Below, piece after piece: positions 1 to 9,020 of a stretch of DNA of 48,474 bases. The notes below the pieces were generated by a model that was given only the letters and a program-made list of their open reading frames with translations, was not told the DNA's origin and ran no database searches. This DNA is from Vulcanibacillus modesticaldus (lineage in GTDB: Bacteria; Bacillota; Bacilli; Tepidibacillales; Tepidibacillaceae): the NCBI RefSeq assembly GCF_001730235.1, contig NZ_MIJF01000006.1:1-48474 (forward strand), in the 5' to 3' direction. The translations under genes were made by a program, and so were the position numbers. Each line of letters opens with the position of its first letter. Within the stretch, counting starts at the first letter, position 1.

Positions 1-158
1 CCACAATGAGGGCAAGTAAACTTAGCTCCTCGTTTAAAATTTAAATAAATATGAAGTTGTTCTTGTTCTTTATTAAATTCTTTATAACTAACAAACCATG
101 GATCCTTTATATCTAATGCTTCTTGAAACATATCTAAATCTTCTTGAGTGTGTAACAT
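1..158 (-). CDS. ISL3-family transposase, N-terminal fragment cut by the window edge
   Basis: This is the first ~52 residues of a transposase that runs off the left edge. Translation from the ATG at 158 gives MLHTQEDLDMFQEALDIKDP, then WFVSYKEF, and a CPHCG zinc-ribbon start. This resembles the N-terminus of ISL3-type transposases, which begin with a helical segment and a CxxC..C zinc ribbon before the DDE domain. A GGAGG ribosome site lies 8 bases upstream of the start. The DDE domain is outside the window, so whether the element is intact cannot be judged. The family call rests on recollection of the N-terminal pattern, not on an alignment. Confidence 0.75.
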   Translation of the reverse strand, partial: MLHTQEDLDMFQEALDIKDPWFVSYKEFNKEQEQLHIYLNFKRGAKFTCPHC

Positions 159-211
159 TGACCATACCTCCAGTATTATTTTCATAGATTATTACCAGTA
201 TGGTCTATTAG

Positions 212-1327
212 ATTTTTTTTAATCCAATATTATTTAGCGAGGAAGCTTTATTTTTAAGTTTAACATTAGTATTAATATCAATGTTACCTGTGTATCCTGT
301 AAAATCGGCTTTTCTAGAAGATGTAAATGGATATTTTTCGAGTATGTATGTTAAAAAAGAGAATTTAGACGCTATTGAAGAATTTTCTAACTTATTATTT
401 TCCCAATATAATATACGAAGTGTAAAGGAGTTAACATCTACTCAAAAGGAAGAAGCTAAAGAAATGCTCAGAAGTAGTACAACCTATACAGAAAAAGCTA
501 TAGAAGCAATAGTCGAAAAGGGAATAGGTTTACCTGCAGTCCCACCTCCCGAAAGGAACGTAATTGATATTTCTGTACCTTTAAGGAATGATTATGATAG
601 AATTAACGAAGTAGACGAAAACGGTAACTACATATGGTCTGACGAAGATATTTATGCTTATTTAAATTCTATGTATCCTTCAGGAGATGAACGCTATCCA
701 TCTTTTCCTCTTGAAATTGAGTATTTCAATAAAAAGTATCCTTTAGACTTTAAAGCAATTCGTGAATTCGGCGTAATTAAGTGGGGAAGACCAGAGGACG
801 TATCAGAAGTAACTAGATTTACTAACGATTACGACGAAACAACAGAAGAATGGCGATTCTTGGGTCTATCACGTGACTTGTATGTTGTTAATAATCCTAA
901 TTTTCCACCTGATACTAATGGTGTAAATCCTAACGTATATTTAAGAAATTTTATTAATGAGCCATGGGAAAAGTGGAATACTATTGTAAACTATAAATTC
1001 AGACCTAGACGAGAAAATTATTGGATGGATTCGAATTTCAACAACTTCCGAACTAACTATTGGAACTTGTATCCTATAGATAAATATAAAGAGTTAGGAA
1101 TGGTATCTGAAAGCAACTTTGAAAAACATCAACTGGATTTAAACAAACGTAATCGAATTTTCTTAGTTGAAACACCTCCTTCTCACATTAACTTAGGAAT
1201 GGCTACAGAATGGCATGGAAATAACGGTCGTTACTATGATTCCTTTGTTTTAACAATGAACGTTTTAACTTATGACTTTGAATTAGTGGACTTAAACATG
1301 GATTCGAACGGTTTAATTACTATATAA
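212..1327 (+). CDS. Orphan secreted-type protein, apparently lacking its native start
   Basis: I do not recognise this protein. The first ATG is at 281 (348 residues), but the frame is open back to 212 just after a TAG. The upstream codons encode a hydrophobic run (ALFLSLTLVLISMLPVYPVKSA) that looks like a signal peptide core plus a cleavage site and extends through the ATG. No ATG, GTG or TTG exists between 212 and 281 in this frame. The mature part is rich in Tyr, Trp, Asn and Pro, with no obvious catalytic motif. The likely reading is a secreted or envelope protein whose 5' end was removed by insertion of the neighbouring ISL3-type element. Alternatives are a rare ATT start at 212 or a cytosolic protein starting at 281. 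Confidence 0.5.
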   Translation: MFFNPILFSEEALFLSLTLVLISMLPVYPVKSAFLEDVNGYFSSMYVKKENLDAIEEFSNLLFSQYNIRSVKELTSTQKEEAKEMLRSSTTYTEKAIEAIVEKGIGLPAVPPPERNVIDISVPLRNDYDRINEVDENGNYIWSDEDIYAYLNSMYPSGDERYPSFPLEIEYFNKKYPLDFKAIREFGVIKWGRPEDVSEVTRFTNDYDETTEEWRFLGLSRDLYVVNNPNFPPDTNGVNPNVYLRNFINEPWEKWNTIVNYKFRPRRENYWMDSNFNNFRTNYWNLYPIDKYKELGMVSESNFEKHQLDLNKRNRIFLVETPPSHINLGMATEWHGNNGRYYDSFVLTMNVLTYDFELVDLNMDSNGLITI

Positions 1328-1493
1328 ACGTAAAGAATACAACAACGAAAGACGATCATCCTGTTTTTTAGGACAATTTACTACATATCATATATCCAAT
1401 AACTAATGTAGGTTATGTAATTGCGATGATGGTAGCAATGGCGATTCGGTTTGTAGAAACACGCGATTGAATTTTTCGAGAGAACGGGAGAAT
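1328..1493. other. Intergenic stretch with a possible short gene remnant
   Basis: The spacer between the orphan and the helicase is richer in GC near 1416-1470 than its surroundings. One plus frame is open from about 1377 to a TGA at 1468-1470 and reads as a hydrophobic peptide ending GYVIAMMVAMAIRFVETRD. It has no convincing start or ribosome site. It may be the 3' remnant of a lost membrane-protein gene, but the support is weak. Confidence 0.25.
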
Positions 1494-4286
1494 ATGATGA
1501 ATATTTATAAAAATTTGATTTTGATTAAAAATAAACAAACAAATGAATTTGAAGATAAAACCACTAAAATTAGTTCGGTAGAATACTTAAATAATCGAGT
1601 TATTATGGTTACCTATTCGGGAACTAATAAGGTTTATAAATATAATTTTGTAAATATACGTGTGTTTAAAGATCCTGAAATTATTAATCTTGAAAATTTG
1701 ATTGTATATATTGATGAGATTCCAATTGAGAACGTTTCTTCAGTACTTGATTTTGGAGAATATATCAGAATCATTGATAATAATAAAAATACAACCACAT
1801 ATCATAAATCAAGAGTGTCTTTTCAAAGTTCAATTCTAATATTTGAAAAATCAAAAGCTATTTTCGATTACTTCAAAGAGCTCTCAAAATATCTGAACGT
1901 TACGGAAGATGGTAAAAAAGTATTACTAGATCAATATGATAAGCTCACGAAAGTGAGTGAACAGAGTGTCTTATCCACTTATTTATCTGGCAAATCATTA
2001 GAATCAAGGAAAAATGATGATGTACCAATATTTCCATTTGGAATGAATTTAAGTCAAAAGAAAGCTGTTAAAACTGCTTTGGAAAGTACTATTAGTATTG
2101 TTGAAGGACCTCCTGGAACAGGGAAAACACAAACAATATTAAATATCATTGCAAATGTTGTTATGAAGGGAAAAACTGTTGCAGTTGTTTCCAATAACAA
2201 TTCTGCTACTTCAAATGTACAGGAAAAGCTTGAAAAGAATGGATATGGTTTTATTACAGCTTTACTAGGCAACTCAATCAACAAAAAAGATTTTTTTGAT
2301 AATAAACAATCAGCTATTCCAAATATATCAGATTGGTCTGAAGAATTGGAAGATATTAAACTATTATCGGAAGAGCTTAGCAGAATTTCCGAAACCTTAG
2401 AAGCCTTACTTGCGGATCAGAATCAAATAGCACAGTTACAAGAAGAGGTCTCCAAACTAAAAGTTGAACAAACCTATTTCGATAAACAATTCAAAGGTAA
2501 GTATAATTATATACCACCATCAAGTTATTCATTTCATAAAAAATGGTCTTCTGATTCAATCTTAGATTTCATTACTCATTTTGAAAGAATTTTTTTAACA
2601 GGACGAGAAGAGAAATTCATGGAAAAAACATTTCTTTTCTTTAGGTACGGTATCTATAAATTAAATCTAGTTGCTAAAAATCAAAAGGATGTTATTGCCT
2701 CTCTCAAAGGAGACTACTATAGAATAGGTATTGAGGAAAGAGAAAAACAAATATCTGCCTTAAAAGATAACCTTAAAAATAAAAGCTACGAAGGACTAAT
2801 GAAGGATTATACCGAGGTATCCACAAAGCTATTTAAAGCTTCAATACATAAAAGGTATTCAAATTCATCCAGAAAAATTTACACAATTAAAAACTATAAA
2901 CATAAATTCAAGAATTTTATCAAAGATTATCCAGTTATTCTAAGTACAACACACTCTATATTGAACAGTGCTCCTAATAATTATTTGTTTGACTATTTGA
3001 TAATTGACGAGGCATCGCAGGTTGACTTAGTCACAGCTTCATTAGCACTTTCATGTTGCAAAAATGTTGTTATTGTTGGGGATGTAAAACAATTGCCACA
3101 AATTGTTCCTACTGAGATTGAAAAAATAAGTGACAAATTATTCTACAAACTTAACGTTAGTGAAGCTTATAACTATAAAAACAATAGCATTATTGCATCG
3201 CTAAATAAATTATATAAGGAAGATTTGCCCAAGACTCTATTGCGAGAACATTATCGTTGTCAACCTAAGATAATTGGGTTCTGTAATGAGAAGTTTTATG
3301 ATAACCAACTTATTATTATGACTGAAGAAAAGCAAGATGATAAACCTCTGAAATTATATAAGACTGCACCAGGTAATCACGAACGTATTGATATACAAAG
3401 TGATGAAAAGGGTAGGTACAACGTAAGGCAAATTGAAGTTATAAGAGACGAAATTTTTGCTGCCAATAAGAATAAATATAATGACTTAAAAAATATCGGA
3501 ATTATATCTCCCTACAGGCGGCACGTAACCGAAATTAAGAAACGTATTAAACATCCAGAATTAGAAGTTGACACTGTACATAAATTCCAAGGTCGCGAAA
3601 AGGACACCATAATTTTTACAACTGTAGCAAATGAAATTACACCATTTATTGATGACCCCAATTTAATCAACGTAGCCGTATCCCGGGCTGTTAAGGAACT
3701 CATAATCGTTACGTCAAATAAATTATTTAAACAACACGGAACTTATATCGGTGATTTAATCAGATATATTGAGTATAATTCACTAAGTTCCGCCATTATC
3801 GAAAGCCAAAAAATCTCAGTGTTTGATCTACTATATAGTGAGTATTCAAAAAAGCTACTTAAAATAATGAAATCAACTAAGCACGTTTCTGAATATATGT
3901 CAGAAAATCTTATGTATAGCGTTATTGAAGAGGTTTTATCCTACCCGAAATTCAGTTCATTCAAATGTGTTATCCATGTTCCACTTCATTCTATCATTAA
4001 GGACTTTTCTAAACTATCAGAAGAAGAGAGGAGATTCGCTGAAAATCCTTGGACCCACGTTGATTTTTTGATCTACAATAAACTCGATAAGGAACCAGTT
4101 CTAGCTATTGAAGTAGATGGTGTAAAGTATCATCAAAATAATCCTAAGCAGCTTCAAAGGGATAAATTAAAAGATAAGATATTGAAAGAGAATCAGCTTA
4201 GAATAATTAGAATATCTACTAATGAAAGTGGAGAAAAAGAAAAACTTATAGAAGAACTTGATAAGATAATTAAGCTTTCCAGTTAG
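1494..4286 (+). CDS. SF1 (UPF1/DNA2-like) helicase with C-terminal DUF2726-like nuclease domain
   Basis: The product is about 930 residues. Helicase motifs are clear: Walker A GPPGTGKT at 205-212, a DEAS Walker B at 505-508, HYRCQP at 586-591, HKFQGREKD from 696, and NVAVSRA from 726. This order is typical of AAA_11/AAA_12 superfamily 1 helicases. A helical insertion lies at about 280-430. The last ~80 residues contain DFLIYNK (from 857) and IEVDGVKYH (from 873) followed by a Lys/Asp-rich helix, which matches the DUF2726 / Vsr-like PD-(D/E)XK fold. A TTG at 1467 could extend the frame, but GGGAG at 1486-1490 favours the ATG at 1494 or 1497. Helicase-nuclease fusions of this kind occur in defence islands; a phage-defence or DNA-processing role is inference. 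The gene lies in an IS-flanked accessory region with no recognised partner. Confidence 0.85.
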   Translation: MMNIYKNLILIKNKQTNEFEDKTTKISSVEYLNNRVIMVTYSGTNKVYKYNFVNIRVFKDPEIINLENLIVYIDEIPIENVSSVLDFGEYIRIIDNNKNTTTYHKSRVSFQSSILIFEKSKAIFDYFKELSKYLNVTEDGKKVLLDQYDKLTKVSEQSVLSTYLSGKSLESRKNDDVPIFPFGMNLSQKKAVKTALESTISIVEGPPGTGKTQTILNIIANVVMKGKTVAVVSNNNSATSNVQEKLEKNGYGFITALLGNSINKKDFFDNKQSAIPNISDWSEELEDIKLLSEELSRISETLEALLADQNQIAQLQEEVSKLKVEQTYFDKQFKGKYNYIPPSSYSFHKKWSSDSILDFITHFERIFLTGREEKFMEKTFLFFRYGIYKLNLVAKNQKDVIASLKGDYYRIGIEEREKQISALKDNLKNKSYEGLMKDYTEVSTKLFKASIHKRYSNSSRKIYTIKNYKHKFKNFIKDYPVILSTTHSILNSAPNNYLFDYLIIDEASQVDLVTASLALSCCKNVVIVGDVKQLPQIVPTEIEKISDKLFYKLNVSEAYNYKNNSIIASLNKLYKEDLPKTLLREHYRCQPKIIGFCNEKFYDNQLIIMTEEKQDDKPLKLYKTAPGNHERIDIQSDEKGRYNVRQIEVIRDEIFAANKNKYNDLKNIGIISPYRRHVTEIKKRIKHPELEVDTVHKFQGREKDTIIFTTVANEITPFIDDPNLINVAVSRAVKELIIVTSNKLFKQHGTYIGDLIRYIEYNSLSSAIIESQKISVFDLLYSEYSKKLLKIMKSTKHVSEYMSENLMYSVIEEVLSYPKFSSFKCVIHVPLHSIIKDFSKLSEEERRFAENPWTHVDFLIYNKLDKEPVLAIEVDGVKYHQNNPKQLQRDKLKDKILKENQLRIIRISTNESGEKEKLIEELDKIIKLSS

Positions 4287-4901
4287 CCAAAAAATCATTG
4301 AAACGCTAAATATGCGTACTATAACTAAATAAAAGTAAAGGGTTTTGTAGCGGGAATTTAACAAACTAAGTTAAGAGGGGAGGGGAGTGTAATGCCCATA
4401 GAATCAGATGCTCTATTAATATTGTATTTTAGTTTTTTTCTGATTACCGCACTATATCTAGGAATAATTATCTCGTTGTGGGTCAAATGTAAGCATGATG
4501 CACATGTTTGGTTTATATTTTAATTGATTTTTTAATATTTAGTTTCTTTGAGTTTATTAAATTATTTAAACCTAATCCTGAAAATCCAGCAACGTTTTTA
4601 TCAGAAGAAAATATACTTACCTAAGGAATAACAGGAATGTTATGGGCTTGGGAGTATGATTTGTATGACTAATTGTTAAATTGCATTAATAATTGTCGCT
4701 TTTTCTATTGAATTTACAGTAATTTTAAAATATTTTTAAGATTCGACGTGTTTCGATAAGTTTTTCAAATATAATTTGATATAATTCGGATGATTTAGTT
4801 AATTAGTGAATATGTTGTTTAGTCATACAGAAAATCTAATTGCAATTCTTTAACTAAGGCATCCTGGATTAAGAAAAAATGAGTGGGGGTATTTAAAAAA
4901 A
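4287..4901. other. Gene-poor accessory spacer
   Basis: This 615-base AT-rich stretch holds one small frameshifted membrane-protein gene (4392-4624, listed separately) and otherwise no supported gene. A TATAAT at 4780-4785 could be the -10 box for the downstream SLH-LRR pseudogene, but no good -35 box lies at the right distance. A TTCGA-containing near repeat sits at about 4742-4757. Confidence 0.5.
4392..4624 (+). pseudogene. Small membrane protein, disrupted by a -1 frameshift
   Basis: An ATG at 4392 follows a strong purine-rich ribosome site. It gives 43 residues with one hydrophobic span (LLILYFSFFLITALYLGIII) and stops at TAA 4521-4523. Reading from 4520 in the -1 frame continues as LIDFLIFSFFEFIKLFKPNP and stops at 4622-4624, which would give a protein of about 77 residues with two membrane spans. 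The join lies in a T-rich run, so one lost base explains the break. I do not recognise the family. It could instead be a genuine 43-residue peptide. Confidence 0.45.
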
Positions 4902-6155
4902 ATGAGAGAAAAAATAGTAGTATTATTAATCATTCTAATTAGTATATTGAGTACAAGTGTTATTGCGAATCCTCAAACAGACTTAGAAAGCGCAGAAGCA
5001 TTAAAAGAGTTAGGATTATTTCAAGGATCTGATAAGGGCTTTGAATTAGAAAGACAACCTACTAGAGTGGAAATAGCTGTGATGATGGTTAGATTGCTAG
5101 GAGTAGAGCAAGAGGTTTTGAAAGGTAATTATGAACATCCATTTGTTGATGTACCTAATTGGGCAGATAAATACGTAGGGTATTTGTTCCAAAATAACAT
5201 TACAAAAGGATTGAGTGAGGATACTTTCGGTTAAAAAATATAGCAACTGAAAGAGATTATGTTACATTTGTTTTAAGAGCATTGGGCTATTCTGATACAA
5301 AAGGAGACTTTGAATGGGCAAATGCGATAGAGTTTGCAAATACTATTGGATTAACTAGTAGAAATAATAATATTTTTACAAGAGGAAGTATGGTTGATAT
5401 TTCTTATAGAGCATTAAATATAAACTTAAAGGATAGCCAAAACACACTTCTAGAAAAAATAAAAGCATATAGAGCTATTAGTGGAATTCCTATTGAAGAA
5501 CCATATGTTATTGTATTTAAAGATAAAATTATTGAAAAAGAAGTACGGGATATACTAGATAGAAAAGAAGGAAAAATATTTAATACAGATTTAGAAGGTA
5601 TTCATTTTTTATTTCTTAGTTCATACCATGATGGAAATATAAAATCTCTGGATGATTTGAAATTTTCCCAAATTTAAAATATCTGGAATTGTCTTCTATC
5701 CAAGTTGGCGATATAAGTCCTCTGAAAGAATTATATAACTTGGATGTATTGAAATTCACTAACTCCAATATTAGAAATATAAGTTTTGTGAAAGGACTAA
5801 AAAATTTAAGTACTTTGGAATTGGATTACAACCAAATTAGTGATATAAGCCCATTGAGTGGAATGACGAATATGTATGAGTTGCGCCTCTCTAAAAATAA
5901 TATTAGTGATATAACACTTTGAAGAACATGTATCGTTTAACTAATTTGCATTTGGATTTTAACAAAATTAGCGATATATCTCCATTAAAAGGATTAAGAA
6001 GCTTAGATTCGTTATTTTTGAATAACAATCAAATAAATGATGTAACTCCATTGAAGGAATTATCGTCAAACTTAGATGTCTTGTATATTTGGAAAAATCC
6101 AATTACCGATTATACTCCTCTTGAAGAGTTAGAAAAAACAATTATTTACAAGTAA
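4902..6155 (+). pseudogene. SLH-domain plus leucine-rich-repeat surface protein, three frameshifts
   Basis: Four consecutive open segments (4902-5234, about 5231-5677, about 5665-5922, 5919-6155) make one conceptual protein of about 415 residues. It starts with a signal peptide (MREKIVVLLIILISILSTSV...), preceded by a GTGGGGGTA-type ribosome site. Next come S-layer-homology modules (AEALKELGLF, PTRVEIAVMMVRLLG, FVDVPNWADKYVGYLF, TERDYVTFVLRALGYSD). The C-terminal half has about six 22-residue internalin-like repeats of the type LxxLxLxxNxISDISPLxxL. Each join is a -1 shift in a T- or A-rich run (frames 0, 2, 1, 0). SLH domains anchor proteins to the cell wall; internalin-type repeats bind proteins. 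The intact ancestor was probably a wall-attached binding protein. Sequencing error is the main alternative to true decay. Confidence 0.8.
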
Positions 6156-6299
6156 AATCATTTTAAAATACTTTGAATCTTTTTTATCTTAGTTTGTATT
6201 ATATTTAAATAGCATTATATAACTAAAATTCAAATAAAGAAAGGGGGATAACTAAAAGTCATAAGATTCGATTTTCGGAAAATTGAAAAGATATTATTA

Positions 6300-6323
6300 A
6301 AGATATTATTAAAGGAGTGATTA
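6300..6323 (+). repeat. Short tandem duplication upstream of a small orphan
   Basis: The segment AGATATTATTAA is present twice in tandem just before the ribosome site of the gene at 6326 (about 6289-6312). This is a 12-base direct duplication. It may reflect recent slippage and has no assigned function. Confidence 0.4.
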
Positions 6324-6325
6324 GA

Positions 6326-6646
6326 ATGGATATGAAAGAATTTTTATATCAATATTCTGTAGAAAGATTACGTAAACTAGGAATATTGCATTATGATAGA
6401 AATGAATTAAATGGTAAAAGTTTCGAACCCATAATTAAAGAAATGAAACAAAGAGGCATAAATAGACTTGAGCATGGAGAATGGTATTTAGATAAATCAG
6501 GGAATTTTAGGAATCCAAAATTATCAAAAACAAAAGAAGGAAATGCATATAAATTATTTGAAGAAGGAAGATTAAGAAGATACGGTGATGTTTTTAAGGA
6601 TCAGAATGTAAGGATAAACCCATACTATAAAAATCCACATAAATAA
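6326..6646 (+). CDS. Small orphan protein, 106 residues
   Basis: I do not recognise this protein. The ATG at 6326 is preferred over the GTG at 6317 because AAAGGAG ends 8 bases upstream. The product is basic and soluble, with no signal peptide or membrane span, and ends in an Asn/Tyr/Pro-rich tail (RINPYYKNPHK). It follows the SLH-LRR pseudogene and precedes an intrinsic terminator at about 6687. The C-terminal half (KEGNAYKLFEEGRLRRYGDV) could be the tail of a small toxin-like or phage-derived protein, but nothing diagnostic is visible. Confidence 0.6.
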   Translation: MDMKEFLYQYSVERLRKLGILHYDRNELNGKSFEPIIKEMKQRGINRLEHGEWYLDKSGNFRNPKLSKTKEGNAYKLFEEGRLRRYGDVFKDQNVRINPYYKNPHK

Positions 6647-6686
6647 TTATATATAATTCACATATAAAAAGCAGGTAGTGAGAACT

Positions 6687-6729
6687 AGGACGAAAACTTA
6701 CAATTTATGGTTTCGTCCTTCTATTTTTC
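6687..6729 (+). terminator. Intrinsic terminator after the 106-residue orphan
   Basis: The arms AGGACGAAA and TTTCGTCCT form a 9-bp stem followed by a T-rich tail (TCTATTTTTCT). It lies about 40 bases after the stop of the plus-strand gene ending at 6646. Confidence 0.75.
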
Positions 6730-6735
6730 TATTCT

Positions 6736-6768
<33 letters not shown>

Positions 6769-6897
6769 TAGAATATATGTTCTTAGTTTTAGTGGTCTCA
6801 ATCGTTTAGTATTCTTAGGATAATGAGACGGAATAAAATTTAGTGATAAATCTGCTAACGATTAGCGATTGATTTTAATGAAATCCATTTGAAAAAT

Positions 6898-6945
6898 AAA
6901 AAAAAGAAACCAAAACTCTTTATATGGTTGGTCTCTTTTCAACTT
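6898..6945 (-). terminator. Intrinsic terminator for the serine recombinase
   Basis: Read on the minus strand, AAAGAGACCAACC pairs imperfectly with GGTTTCTTTT and is followed by a run of T. It lies just downstream of the recombinase stop codon at 6972. Confidence 0.65.
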
Positions 6946-6971
6946 CTAATACATTGTTTTACAGTTATTTA

Positions 6972-7727
<756 letters not shown>

Positions 7728-7798
7728 TTATGCCCTTCATATTTGGTTTTTATGAAATTATTATAAAACCTATATACTTTACCACTATTTTTATAAAA

Positions 7799-7820
7799 AA
7801 ACGGCTTAAAACCGAATTTA
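7799..7820 (-). terminator. Intrinsic terminator after the carbonic-anhydrase-like gene
   Basis: On the minus strand CGGTTTTAAGCCG folds into a 5-bp stem with a 3-base loop and is followed by TTTTTTTA. It lies about 50 bases after the stop at 7865. Confidence 0.6.
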
Positions 7821-7864
7821 GAAGGTCGTTTTTTAGCTATTTTAATTTTTTAACTACGAAATAT

Positions 7865-8275
7865 TCAATTTTTGGAAAATAATTTACCGGAATGACTAGG
7901 CCTTACCTCTTCAACTTGCCAGTCCTGATTTATCCATAGTCCTATTACATTAACATCTAAATCCCAGGATTGTATTACTTTGATTGCTTCGCGTATTTGT
8001 TGTATATGTATCTTCTCATCGACAGGATTTCCAGCACAATCATAATGTCCTACGATTGCAATATGCTTTGATTTATGGTTATCTACCGAAATCTTGATTC
8101 TTCTTTTTATTGATTGAATTATAGTATGGTCTTTATTTTCCGCTAAAATCTTGTTTGGTCCAGGTTCAGTAATCATATCTACAAAATCAGCTGAAAATTT
8201 TGCACTAAGGTACCCTATTACAGGTTTTTGCACTCTTCCATCCATACAATTTATCACTGTTACAAACTTCCTCAT
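7865..8275 (-). CDS. Small carbonic-anhydrase-like protein
   Basis: This 136-residue protein has the CxDxR motif (NCMDGRVQ, residues 9-16) and a later GHYDCAGNP motif, together resembling the Cys/Asp/His/Cys zinc site of beta-class carbonic anhydrases. It is shorter than classical beta enzymes (about 190-220 residues) and matches the small carbonic-anhydrase-like group often annotated without proven activity. An AAGGAGG ribosome site precedes the ATG at 8275. It lies 31 bases downstream of yjbQ on the same strand, probably in one transcript. Carbonate dehydration is inferred from the family only. Confidence 0.7.
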   Translation of the reverse strand: MRKFVTVINCMDGRVQKPVIGYLSAKFSADFVDMITEPGPNKILAENKDHTIIQSIKRRIKISVDNHKSKHIAIVGHYDCAGNPVDEKIHIQQIREAIKVIQSWDLDVNVIGLWINQDWQVEEVRPSHSGKLFSKN

Positions 8276-8306
8276 TATTTTCCTCCTTATCTGGATGCTT
8301 TTACAG

Positions 8307-8708
8307 CTAAAGTTTTATAATTTTAACGTAATAGTTCCTTCTTCTAGGGCCATCAAATTCACAGAAATATATACCTTGCCATGTGCCAAGAGTTAATTTT
8401 CCATCTTCTATTATAACTGTTTGAGAGGAACCAATTGTACTAGCTTTTAAATGAGCAGCTGAATTCCCTTCTATATGACGATCTCTTGAGTGATACCATG
8501 GAAAAACTTCGTCTAATCTCATCAATATATCATGAATAACGTCAGGATCAGCATTTTCGTTAATTGTAATTCCTGCAGTAGTATGTGGACAATAAACTAC
8601 CACTATCCCCTTTTCTATCTTTTCTTGTTTTATTAGTTTATTTATTTCTGATGTTATTTCGATCATTTCATCACGTTTTGTGGTTTGAATACTTATCTTG
8701 TGTTCCAT
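8307..8708 (-). CDS. yjbQ: YjbQ family (UPF0047) protein
   Basis: The 133-residue product shows the hallmarks of the YjbQ/UPF0047 family: [20 protein letters not shown], then [17 protein letters not shown]-like text, then [16 protein letters not shown]. The conserved His, Glu and Asp residues form a putative metal or active site. Some members have weak thiamine-phosphate synthase activity when overproduced, so the true role is unsettled. The start at 8708 is chosen over the ATG at 8735 because AGAAGGTGG lies 6 bases upstream of 8708. It is first in a probable two-gene unit with the carbonic-anhydrase-like gene. Confidence 0.85.
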   Translation of the reverse strand: MEHKISIQTTKRDEMIEITSEINKLIKQEKIEKGIVVVYCPHTTAGITINENADPDVIHDILMRLDEVFPWYHSRDRHIEGNSAAHLKASTIGSSQTVIIEDGKLTLGTWQGIYFCEFDGPRRRNYYVKIIKL

Positions 8709-8874
8709 GCATACCCACCTTCTCTTAATAAACATTATTAAAAACTTTGATAATAATATTACATAGTAAGGCTTGAAAAGTCTAATTCAAATTTTATAAA
8801 GTTCAAGGTTCCGTGTCCATACATTAATAATTATAAACATATACCCCATGGATTTTACCACTACAATCACATTT

Positions 8875-8891
8875 ATACCGTTACTGGGTAT
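8875..8891. promoter_or_regulatory. Second CsoR-type palindrome, distal
   Basis: ATACC-GTTACTG-GGTAT has the same ATACC-N7-GGTAT form as the copA operator, 88 bases further upstream. Its core TTACTGGGTA resembles a copper-sensing CsoR site. Whether it regulates yjbQ, assists at copA, or marks another promoter is unclear. Confidence 0.45.
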
Positions 8892-8957
8892 CATATTAAT
8901 ATAATTATTATATATAGTTATAATAATCCTTTCATATTAATTTTTTTAAAAAAACAT

Positions 8958-8987
8958 TTGCAATACCCTACTGAGGTATTGTATAAT
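8958..8987 (+). promoter_or_regulatory. copA promoter with CsoR-type operator in the spacer
   Basis: A -35 box TTGCAA (8958-8963) and a -10 box TATAAT (8982-8987) are separated by 18 bases. The inverted repeat CAATACC-CTACTGA-GGTATTG (8961-8981) fills the spacer. The half TACCCTAC equals that of the B. subtilis copZA CsoR operator as I recall it. Copper binding would release the repressor. No csoR gene is in the window. Confidence 0.7.
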
Positions 8988-9020
8988 GATCTTGTAATTA
9001 AGAAAGGAGGATCTTAATTT

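Larger units (their letters stand above)
8709..9020. other. Divergent intergenic region with copA control sites
   Basis: This spacer between yjbQ (minus) and copA (plus) contains a sigma-A promoter with a CsoR-type operator before copA (8958-8987) and a second related palindrome at 8875-8891. A further half-site-like ATACCCCATGG lies near 8841. No coding sequence is visible. Confidence 0.6.

Noticed and set aside
1416-1470. Separate gene for a membrane peptide before the helicase
   Set aside because: It has no start or ribosome site and an upstream stop; at most a remnant.
4515-4525. Programmed ribosomal frameshifting in the small membrane protein or the SLH-LRR protein
   Set aside because: There are no long slippery heptamers or downstream structures, and the four -1 breaks are unlikely all to be programmed.
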